A stretch of 28,704 bases of DNA from Sphacelaria rigidula. Its lineage: Eukaryota > Phaeophyceae > Sphacelariales. Of this stretch, positions 1 through 9,480 are shown in pieces (position 1 is the stretch's first letter; the number at the start of each line of letters is the position of its first letter). The notes under the pieces were generated by a model. The model searched no databases. It saw nothing but the letters and a program-made list of their open reading frames with translations, and was not told the DNA's origin. The position numbers and the translations under genes are program-made. The stretch covers positions 1-28,704 of the forward strand of contig CAXNAA020000095.1 of the NCBI GenBank assembly GCA_964200075.2, written 5' to 3'.

Positions 1-741
1 GGGGAAAGCACTGTTTTAGGCTTGAACCTCATCTCGGAGTTAAACCTCAATTCGCACAAATCGTTGTTACATGCTTCCAATCGTAGTAACCGCCATCAGC
101 TCCGGAATCTAGCGGAGAGAACAAATTTGAAGGCTGTTACTGTTACGGTGGGATCAAGGTAAACCCCGAACCGTCGTATTTTGGGGATACGGGGTTTTAG
201 CGTTGCCGGGTTTCCACTGCTAGTACGCACGAAGGACCCAGGAAGCCTGTGGACTTGTTTCCTTGTATCTGTCGTAGAAAAGCTCAGGTCGCTCTCAAAC
301 GTGGCAGTTATGCAAGTACTGGTGGTCCAGATGAAGAAAAAAAAAGATGGTGATAACAATATTTCGAAGATTCTCTGCTCTTCACGGGCTGCCGGGAGTC
401 CCAGCTTGAAGATCCTCTGAAGGCGGTACAAAATGCCTTAAGAGAAGTAAATAATGCGCACCCCGCGATAGTCTAAGAAACATATGCACAAAGGTTTGGT
501 CGCGAAACTCGAAAACCTCATATAAGTTTTCTCGCATCAATAAGAACATACCTGAAGAAGATTTTTCCATTTTGAGAAAAAACAGTCGGGAATTTACACG
601 TTTTACGCTCACTCAATCGTACAATAGCGCAAAACTTCATGTCGTTTTCAGGAGTTCTGAAAAAATGCACACACGTAGTATGGCTCATCACGATACGTTC
701 GATGGACGACGGATTTTGATCCTCTGATTTTCACTGGTTTT

Positions 742-775
742 CGGGGGTCCCACGGGGTCCTTCCTGGGACCCCCG
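742..775. repeat. Perfect 11-bp inverted repeat (hairpin)
   Basis: CGGGGGTCCCA at 742-752 is the exact reverse complement of TGGGACCCCCG at 765-775, with a 12-nt loop between them. The stem is GC-rich and would be stable in RNA or as a cruciform. No gene or transposon end is recognised next to it, so its role is unknown. Confidence 0.6.
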
Positions 776-1333
776 GAGAACCGGCGGAAATAGTCGGAAC
801 GTGAAAACAGTCTCCACCATCGAAAATTTTGTGGTGATTCATACAACCGTGTAGGACATTCGTGGAACATTTTAGGGCCGAACTCCTAGAAAGAGTGTGA
901 AGCTCCGCAAATGAAATATATGTTGAATGATGACCGTGAACCAGGCTGTAACTTCTCCCCAAACACCCTCACCCGGGGGATATTACTCAAACGTTGGGGC
1001 CATTTGTGGGCGGATTGCAATATGCTTCTGAACGCATGACAGGTAAATCGTCAAAAGATCGACACCCTTATTACGTACTCCTAGGAGGGGCAGGAGCACC
1101 ATCCTTCGTGGACGGCTTTTCTCCTGTCCCTTGTGAAGTTGTGGGCCTAACCTCCACATGAGACATCATCAATGCATTGAAGATGTTTTTTTTTTTTCGT
1201 TCATGACATGCAGTAGTTTTTCTACACTTGATGGGGTCTTGTCTGTACTCAAACAACTGAAGACAGAGTGGGGCAACACTGACCTGCAATTTGTTACAAA
1301 TGCAAATTAATTGGTCAGGACCCGTCGGTCCAA

Positions 1334-2045
1334 GTGCTGAAACTCAAGCCTTTTGGAACCCTCCCCTCCCGTCCCCGGGCCAGATGCCTCATTATGAGAA
1401 GCTCTGACAGAAAAAAAAAGAAGATGGAAACAGAAAAAACCGACGGCAACCATTTCAGCTGTGGAAGGTCAAAGAGGACGCCAGACGCAGATGTCATGGA
1501 TGTACCGAAAATGAAACCACACTTACATGTAAAGCAGGCAGCGCAACAGCCCACACATACATCCACAGACGAATCAGCAGCGGCAGCCCTCCAACTTACC
1601 GCACACGCCTCGCAGGTAGGTAACCCAAGCTACTCTTGTGTGTATAGATTGATCGCTTTTGGTAAAATCATATTCCGGAGATATCATAGTACCGCAAGCA
1701 TTGTTCGCAATACAGCCAGCATAATATCTTGTAATATCTGCAGTACTATCAACGTGCAGTATGTACGGTGTTGTAATGCCCGTTATTATGGGAGAATTGG
1801 TGTTATAGAGAAGTCCTGAAATTTTAGAGAGCTCCAAGCGGCTCATTATTAGAATGTTTCGGGAAATTCTGTTTCACATTTCAGGATCAGAACGGAAGCG
1901 GGAAAAGGCGGTACGGTATAAATTTTACGCTGCTGAAAAAAACTCCATCATCACCCTTCCAGCGTCAGAGCCCTCTTCGGAGCACTCCACGCTGAAATCC
2001 GATGGACCTCTTCAGCCTCCAGTACGGAACGAGGAGGAACCATGA
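1334..2045 (+). CDS. Possible two-exon gene, unrecognised product
   Basis: This is a speculative model. A frame opening at ATG 1334 runs through a basic, Lys-rich stretch (DRKKKK near residue 25) and a Thr/Ala/Gln-rich stretch. If spliced from a donor after 1619 (GTAG then GTAACC) to an acceptor before 1885 (CACATTTCAG), the frame stays open with a Gly codon across the junction. It then continues as a charged, Ser/Pro-rich tail to TGA at 2043-2045, giving about 148 residues. No domain, signal peptide or membrane segment is visible. Nothing known supports it beyond the open frame and plausible splice sites; it may be chance. Confidence 0.15.
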
Positions 2046-2433
2046 CCACCCACCCATCCCCCATCACGTTCACAGCCAGCGCACAATCAATGTACCCTGA
2101 TTATCAAAGCGGGCCATCCATCACAACCGTCAACCTCGTCACAATGGACCACTCACGAAGTAGGAACGCTTGGCATCGCAAACAGAGGGCTTTCCTGCCG
2201 CCGCCATGGTGTCAACCTTCGATCGGTTGTGTTGCGTGAAATTCAAATGATCGGCGTGTACAAGACGTTGCCTCATGTACAGCTCCTCACTCTTGCCAAC
2301 CCATGATGGGAGAATACGGTGTAAACGATTCGCAGTCTACCGTGCGCAAACAATGCCACACCTGGCTGCACCGCCATTCCCCAGGTCATGGCCTCTTACA
2401 CGACCGTCATGAGTGACATCTTGCGAATTCTTT

Positions 2434-3280
2434 ACACCCTGGACAATACAATATGTTTCCAATATATATTAGTCGATCGTATTGGAATTTTGCGATATAT
2501 TGCCGGTGTAATATATATTGGTACCCTTAGACTTCACATATATTGCGCGCCCAATATATATTGATGTCGTGGGACTGCATACGTATTGCCCGCCCAATAT
2601 ATATTGGTACTATTGGGTTGAACACATATCGTCCCATCAATATATATTGGGGCAGCGTGGGTGACAATGTATTGGCCGGTCAATATATATATGAGAAATT
2701 ATAAGTATCGTGTACGCTCTAGGAGAGATTCAGACGCCATGGATGCCGGAGCCCGTGCAGATTGGGAAAAGCTTCAAAGGGAGCCGCAGAACTTCTCTTG
2801 AATTACTGCGGAAAGTTGTCGAATGCGTTCGATATATATATATATATTTATATATCACACCCTGGACAATACAATATGTTTCCAATATATATATATTAGT
2901 CAATCATATTGGAATTTTGCGATATATTGCCGGTATAATATATATTGGTACCCTTAGACTGCACATGTATTGTGCGCCCAATATATATTGATGTCGTGGG
3001 ACTGGGTACATATCGCCCGCCCAATATATATTGGTACTATCGGGTTGAACATATATTGTCCCATCAATATATATATTGGGGCAGCGTGGGTGACAACGCA
3101 TTGGCCGGTCAATATATATGAGAAATTGTAAGTATCGTGTACGCTCTAGGAGAGATTCAGACGCGATGGATGCCGGAGCCCGTGCAGATTGGGAACAGCT
3201 TTAAAGGGAGCCGCAGAAGTTCGCGTGCATTACTGCGGAGAGTTGTCGAATGCGTTTGATATATACATATATATATATAT
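2434..3280 (+). repeat. Tandem duplication of the left end of element A
   Basis: The segment 2434-2856 is repeated from 2857 with few differences, a period of 423 bp. Each copy contains the TIR, the left palindrome array, a non-palindromic block (GTGTACGCTCTAGGAGAG and onwards) and an (AT)n tract. Elements B and C have only one copy, so the duplication is specific to A. Confidence 0.85.
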
Positions 3281-3639
3281 ATATGTATACTGGTGAGAAA
3301 ATATGGTGACAGAAGAGGCGACCCGGTACATATGCCTCCTGATACCTATCTGTTCACCAGTGCGGGGCCGCCCACCCCGTTTCCAGCATGTAATATAAAT
3401 ATCTTGGCTAAACATCACAACGACAGGAAACGCGGGTCGATATGCGCTTTTTGGTACCCCTGTGGTCACCGGGGCTATGTTGCTCATACCCTGGACAATA
3501 TAATATGTTCCAATATGATACCAATATTTTGCATTGGAGATTGGAGCCAGCGCAAATATTGTTCTTTCAATATACAATGTGTTGAGCTGTCCTCGGAGAT
3601 ATTGAAGCAACAACATATCTTGCTCGTGTCATGATCATG

Positions 3640-4284
3640 AAGAAATGTACGTCAATATATATTGGACATGCAATTGCTCCGAGAATAAAACGTTCAATAT
3701 ATATTGAGTCGAGGCGATGCGTAGCATATAGTTACCATAATATATGTTGAACGCAAATCATGCAGAAGTAGTGTTTTTCCAATATAATGAACACGCTTGC
3801 GGAGGAATACATGGGAGCATTTTCGGCATGTAAAATACGTCTTTGAAAGGCGCCCGCGAACAAAGAACTGCTCACCATACTAATTCTAATACACTTTCCA
3901 ATCTATGTTGAAAATCAATATAGTTTTCTGCACCAACGTGTATTGTGACCGTCGGTTCCCTCGTGTATTGTCCGCCCAAGATATATTGGACGCATTGACG
4001 CACGACCTATTGGGGCGGCAATATATATTGGAGCTTCAGGTGTCGAGTATGTTGAATCGTCAATATATATTGACCTCGCGAGGCATCAAATATATTACTC
4101 GGCCAATACATATCGAGGTGGCGCGTGTCGTGATTTATTGTTTGGTCGATATATATTGCATTTCGCGAGCCTTGATATATTGATGGTACAATATATATTG
4201 ACCCTCTCTCGTGTCATCATATTGCTCGCCCAATATATATTGACCATCCGACGCGTCGATATATTGAGCGGGCAATATATATTA
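3640..4284 (+). repeat. Right-hand palindrome array of element A
   Basis: A run of CAATATATATTG palindromes and near matches, most preceded by ATATTG six bases upstream, spaced about 42 bp. Compared with element B the array lacks at least three whole units: one between the palindromes near 3694 and 3700, one near 3780 and one near 4100. The remaining unique spacers still align with B. Confidence 0.75.
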
Positions 4285-4306
4285 CATATTGTATTGTCCG
4301 GGGTGT

Positions 4307-5439
4307 GGAATCGTTGCACTGCGACTTTATCTGTTCTGTGGAAATGCTGCCGTGCTATCTGTATGGTATAGCTGTACTTTTGTATTGTAGGGTTCTACAT
4401 TGCACTGTACTACAGGGCACAGACTCGCTACTGCTGTACAGTGCTGTGCGGGCCTAGGCATTTCCGAACCGGATGCTGGTCCAACGCACACCTGCCGGGG
4501 CATCCTGTGACCGATCACTGCGACCCAGAAAATGCACGCCAATCCATGTTACATCAGCTTCCGTTTTGAACGTTTCAGCGTCCACACTGAAGTTTCACGA
4601 GCCTCCACGTTGAAATTGTTCCAGTCTGATCCTGAAGTGACTTTCGATTCTTCCGAAACTCTCTATGATTGAGTTCTGCCATTGCTGTCAAATATCTCAT
4701 CACGGACACAGGGCTGATCTCGCCATTGGCTTGCCCTCGCCGGCAACATGAAGGACAGGATGGTGCTGCCTGCGTGTGTATGACGTTCGAAATGATGGTA
4801 AACATCTTTCTCGCAACCTCTCTGTGAAAAGGGTGGGGTAGTCGGAAGGGCACGGAAGGGTGTCATCGATCGGTCCTCCCGGAACGCAGCAGCAGCACAC
4901 TCAAATAGAACTTCCGGCTGTAAAAAGCTCAGTGCAAAACTTGCAGCATGTTTCCAGTCAGTTGTGTGCGCAGATATACTCACCACACCATTAGCTATAG
5001 ACTTCACAGACGGTGCGATCGTGTATACTCGTAGCAGCACAGCAGGCAAGTAGGTCGCTACTGGATTGTTTCTGCTCTTCACCTCGAAAGTGTGTATATC
5101 CGCAAAGGGCAACGACCGTACTTGCTCGCAACAGCCGAACCACCGCAACCGACGCACACACCGTCTGCGAAGATGGACGCCGCGAACCCACGACGCATCT
5201 TACTCTGCAACATGTCCCAGGGTGCCATTTCGAAGGTCCCTCATGGCTCTCGCCTCCTTGCGAGCGCCGCGGCGTGCTCACAGGGCAGCTATGCGAAGTG
5301 TTTCGCTGCAGTCCGAAGTGTTCAGACTTTCCATAACGTGAAGCTTTGTAGAAAAAATCAAGCCTCTTGATTATCGGAGAACGCCGAACGCCGCGTCTGA
5401 AAACGCCAAATATTCCGCACGTCGGACAGATCAGCTCCC
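4307..5439. other. No recognised gene
   Basis: Open frames of 90-165 codons exist on both strands (the longest on the minus strand at 4663-5157) but overlap each other. None shows a domain, signal peptide or composition that I recognise. I see no transposon end, RNA gene or long repeat. Confidence 0.5.
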
Positions 5440-6412
5440 CATAGCTCGAGCTAGCTCTTTTTTGGCGTAGCTCCCTCGTGATCTATGAGAGCTACGTGAG
5501 CTACGCATCTTTTTCCTGGAGTGAGCTATGAGAGCTGTATGAGCTACACATGTTTGCCCTACGTGAGCTACCAACCCGTAGCTCATCAGCTCATATTAGC
5601 CCTGGTTGAGCTATGACAGCTGCATGAGCTACGCATGTTTGCCCCGGATGAGCTGTGACAGCTGCATGAGCTACACATGTTTGCCCTGGATGAGCTATGA
5701 GAGCTACGGGAGCTACGCATGATTGCACTGCTTGAGCTCACGAGCTACGGGAGCAACGCTGATCTTGGAGTTGTTTCTGTTCCGATGCTCATGCACGTTG
5801 ATATTGTACGTACGTGACAACGGTTAAATGTGCACACACCTGTTCCGTTTCGTGTAGCGATGCATTTGCTTTCTGTAAACATCAACAATCAACATGGCTG
5901 CATCAGAAGCCATCCGCATCATAGCCACCGCATACACAACCACAGACGCACACACGACCACACACACAGAACTCGCCCTGCATGCCTTGGGTGAGCTATC
6001 GAGCGTAGCTCATCCGCATATGTTTTCCCTGGGTGAGCTGTAAGAGCTAGGTGAGCTACGCATGTTTGTCTTGCGTGAGCTACCGGACGTGGATCATCCG
6101 CGCATGTTTTCTCTGGGTGAGCTATGAGAGCTGTATGAGCTACGCACGTTTGCGATATGTGAGATACCAACCCCTAGCTCATCAACTCAGATTTGTTCTG
6201 GGTGAGCTCTGAGAGCTGCATGAGCTATGCATGTTCGCCCTGGGTGAGCTACCAACCCGTAACCATCAGCTCACATTCGCCCTGGATGAGCTATGAGAGC
6301 TGCATGAGCCACGCATGTTTGTCCTGGGTGAGCTACCAACCCGTAGCTCACATGTACATGTTTGGCTACAAGTAAGCTACCGCCTGCCGATGAGCTAGCT
6401 CATGAGCTGTCC
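5440..6412 (+). repeat. GAGCTA minisatellite, unit about 42 bp, in two blocks
   Basis: Two alternating unit types recur. Type 1 is GAGCTATGAGAGCTGCATGA followed by GCTACGCATGTTTGCCCTGG. Type 2 starts GAGCTACCAACCCGTAGCTC. Starts at 5523, 5565, 5608, 5650 and 5692 give steps of 42-43 bp. The block at 5440-5760 is interrupted by unrelated sequence (about 5761-5985) and resumes to 6412. Units are rich in AGCT palindromes. The 42-bp step is a whole number of codons, but I see no long frame running through the array. Confidence 0.85.
5894..6043 (+). CDS. Possible first exon or small ORF (49 aa)
   Basis: An ATG in good eukaryotic context (AACATGGCT) opens a frame starting MAASEAIRIIATAY and then Thr/His-rich. 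It lies exactly in the non-repetitive island between the two minisatellite blocks. Near 5990 there is a donor-like GGTGAGCT, so it could be an exon 1 whose intron contains the second block. Without splicing the frame runs into the repeat and ends at TAA 6041-6043. No homology is recognised and no downstream exon was identified. Confidence 0.2.
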   Translation: MAASEAIRIIATAYTTTDAHTTTHTELALHALGELSSVAHPHMFSLGEL

Positions 6413-7065
6413 TACGTGTAAAGTATTCGAAGAAAGGCCAATATACCAAAAAGGGTACACCCTGGTGCTTCTCGAACAAAAATGGGTAACGTTTTTTTTG
6501 GTTCGAGACGCGGTGCTGCACGCGGTCTAACCTCGAAAACACGTTCCAGCTCGTCAGCCCCACGCACAACGTGTCTGTGTAGCATGCCGGACCTTTTGTC
6601 TTTTTCACACGTGGTGCTGGGCTTTACTACGGCGTGAAAAAGGGCGGTCTGTGAAGGTACACTTTTTTGTAAGCAAACCAGGAGGGTACACCCTGTTTTC
6701 TGCTCAAAAATATCGCTCGTCTGTTTTTGTTTACGTGTAGACCCCTTCATGCTCAAGTGCCTACCTTTTTTGAGTACGTATTGTGCGAGGTCATATCGTT
6801 CTCTGAAGCTTTGAGAAGCCAATGTTTCGTGTTCACTTACTTTTCGAATACACGTTTTCCGCTTATACCTCTATGCTTGCATTTCGCTGGACATTAGAGT
6901 GCGTTCTGTTTCTGCTTGTGGTTAGGGTATATCTGTTTTCCGCGCTGTGTTCTGCATGGCAGTAGGGCGATATGGCGTTGTGACGCGTTCCGTCGAATTC
7001 CCTGTATCCACGTGACAGCAGACCCTTAAGACCGTTGGGGGTACCGTCATTCATCTCGATCACTC
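6413..7065. other. No recognised gene; unrecognised 136-codon minus-strand frame
   Basis: A minus-strand frame at 6412-6822 opens with MASQSFRERYDLAQYVLKKG and contains a weak internal similarity (an IF-x-x-x-x-x-GCTL pattern occurs twice about 80 residues apart). The similarity reflects the DNA motif GGGTACACCCTG near 6453 and 6684. No known domain is visible, so I do not call it a gene. Confidence 0.35.
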
Positions 7066-8130
7066 GTCATTTGCGGAATCGGCACCGGTTTAATACGAAA
7101 ATGGAGTCGGAATCATGTTATTCGACGATCGGGAGGCATGCCCTAAAATCATGCCACCGCTCTCTACTGAACATAATCTTATTCCTCTCGGGGACGTGCT
7201 GGCACACCTCGGACGTGTTTTGATGTTGCACGCGTGTCCCAAATGTACCTTGTTTTTCCCTGTGCCTGCAGTCAGACTGCAGACTGAAGCTGGTGCTACT
7301 ACGTCAACGACACATTCGAGTTTCGTTCTTCATGGCTGACCGGCTGCAGCGCTGTTCCCTTTTTTTTCGGAGTTGAATCGGCATTATCTCAACTAGCGCT
7401 GACCGCGTGTCTAGTGCGCGCGTCACATATAAACGACCTTTCCTCATGAAATTCTGAGCAGACTAGTGCAAGGTCACGCAACACGTGCGCAGCCGATGAG
7501 CAGCTACGGCTCCGGCTGTGTTCTTTGGTTTGTGAGGCGGTCAGGTCCTCAGATTCACCACTGTGTGCGGTTGTATCAAGCCTCTGCATGTGCCCCTGTC
7601 AACGGACATCTATGTTTCTCTTCGGGCTGAAACGCGAGGCAAACAAAAGTCGTCTGTGGAACCGGCATCGGTTTTACTCGAAATTGAATGGGCATCATGT
7701 TCCTTTTACAAGCACGAGATGTGATAAAATATCGTGCAATCGCTGTCCATTGAAGAGTCTTCCGCTCGGGGCAAGGCTTTCACACCTGGAGCGTGTTCTG
7801 ATCTTGCACACATGTCTCAACTGTCCTTTTTATATTTTTTGTCTTTGCGCTGCTGCAGCTGGTGCCATTGCCTTCACGGCACGCTGAAGTTCTGCTCATC
7901 ATAAGTGGCCGGATGCAACGTTCCCTTCATTTCGAATTCGAAGCAGCATCGTCTCAACGGGTGATGATTCTCTGTGTGCGTGTGTGTTGCGCGCCTCACA
8001 CAAGCCATCGTTTCTGATCGATTCTGAACCGAGTTGTGCCATGTCCCATACCACGTGCTCAGCTCATAAGCAGCTATGGCATTTTCTTCAAACTAGGCCA
8101 TGTGCCATGACGCATCACCGGTCCTCACGT
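7066..8130 (+). repeat. Diverged tandem duplication, two copies about 575 bp apart
   Basis: The sequence from 7066 (GTCATTTGCGGAATCGGCAC) is repeated from 7649 (GTCGTCTGTGGAACCGGCAT). Collinear matches continue through GACGTGCTGGCACACCTC / CAAGGCTTTCACACCTGG and CAGCTACGGC (7501) / CAGCTATGGC (8071). The offset drifts from 583 to 570 bp, so the copies are old and have indels. Short frames in each copy are not conserved as proteins, so it looks non-coding. The biological unit is unknown. Confidence 0.65.
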
Positions 8131-9480
8131 ATCTTGGCTGTTGATCTCTTGAGCGTGGCGGCGAAAGCCGCCGAAACCCTTGTGTATAATTTGTCCATAG
8201 AGTATGTCGACAACCTGCGGTACATAATATGTTGGCTGAACAACATCCTGGCGCAAAGACGAGTCGGGATGTATTAAGTGAGGGAACAACGTGTGGACCG
8301 ATTTGGGAATGTAATGTGCGTCGGCCGTACATACAACTTGCCACGAATGACTTCAATGTATGTTATTCGCACAGTATGTTCCTTCAGGATATGCGCCAGC
8401 ACATCTTGTCTGTGTAAACATTACATGCCGGACAGGCGCAGTATAGATTGACCGCGCAAAATGTTTCAGGCTCAAAATGGACAATCTATTGCCGGCGCAA
8501 TACGCTGTGCGCAAGTGAGTGCCATGGAGGTTGGACGTGAACGAGTGTAGTGTGTATATTGGGCGTGAAATATACGGGTGAGCCGATAGGTGTAACACCT
8601 GCCGACGAGAAATTATGACCGTGTGGTGGGTGAAACATCTCGACACTTCAACTATTTCCCCGATACATCCTCAGTATGTACTCTTCCTACACTCTGCCTC
8701 ATCAACGGCCTGTGATGTACACTATCTGCACCTCTATATGTGACTGGGACGGCTCACAAGCGCCCAGCGTTTATCGTGGGGAGGATGCTGGAATTAGTGA
8801 GCGAGATCTCGTGCACTCGCCCCGGGAGATGAGTGTTCGGTCGAACGGTCGTGCAAGGGGTCCAGTCCGAGTATTTCGAGCTACATTTTGTGTTGGGGTT
8901 TAGGTGTAAAAGCGTACAGTCGCGCTCAGGCCTGTTCAAACGGACGCGTCATAGCGGCGGTCCTGCAATATTTCCCTTCATGACCGATCAACAGCCGAGA
9001 AGGAGAACGCAGCCGCTATGTTTTTTCAGCAGAACCTCGTCCAACCGCACCGGCATGCACTCGGCCTGCGGGCCTGTTCTGCACGCGATTACGTGTGGGA
9101 ATCGATTGCGCTCGGGATAGTCTGACCGTGGCATTAGGATTAGATTATGCAGCATTATATAGTGTAGTACAGAAATAATAGAAGTATCGCGGTGCGGTGG
9201 AGCGATGCTTTGAATGTTCCACGACGTAATCTCGAACTCGAGGTTTCCGGTGTATTTTTCATTGCCGCACTTCGAACCCCTCCCCTTCCTCGGGACAAGT
9301 CCGTGGTCTCAAGAGATTAACCCATCTCTCCCCGGTACACGCCTTGCATTTGGTCTCGCGGATTGGGTCGGGACCCCAGCACAGCGTAAACTCACGTCAA
9401 ACAAACTGAGTCAACTACTTTATTTACTCACGTTCTCGAGCTCTCCACGGTGGATATCAAATACTACACAAAAAACATCC
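8131..9480. other. No recognised gene; possible decayed palindrome-array sequence
   Basis: Between about 8190 and 8600 there are scattered fragments such as ACATAATATGTTGG, GCCGGACAGGCGCAGTAT and TATTGCCGGCGCAATA that look like eroded units of the CAATATATATTG family. The remainder to 9480 shows nothing I recognise. Short overlapping frames only. Confidence 0.35.

Larger units (their letters stand above)
1..2433. other. Gene-poor stretch, no recognised gene
   Basis: No reading frame here resembles a protein family I recognise, and the frames are short and overlap on both strands. The stretch holds a perfect 11-bp inverted repeat at 742-775 and a weak two-exon candidate at 1334-2045, both listed separately. 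Short A- and T-runs occur near 330 and 1190. I see no tRNA, transposon end or long repeat. Confidence 0.6.
2434..4306 (+). mobile_element. Element A: non-autonomous TIR element with hairpin array
   Basis: The left end starts ACACCCTGGACAATACAATA at 2434. The right end is its inverted copy, finishing TTGTCCGGGGTGT at 4306, with one mismatch in about 23 bp. The flanking 10-mers (CGAATTCTTT left, GGAATCGTTG right) agree at only 6 of 10 positions, so any target-site duplication is decayed. The interior is mostly CAATATATATTG palindromes at 42-43 bp steps (for example 2552, 2595, 2638). The left 423 bp is tandemly duplicated (restart at 2857). Another TIR-like sequence lies inside at 3487. No transposase is encoded; the short frames across it are translations of the repeat. 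Same family and orientation as element B (15587-17253), which is cleaner. Confidence 0.8.

Noticed and set aside
3905-4371. Tyr/Ile-rich ORFs over the palindrome arrays (also 9457-9669, 16644-17286)
   Set aside because: They are translations of the CAATATATATTG repeat (residues QYILT, NIYW) and occur on both strands.
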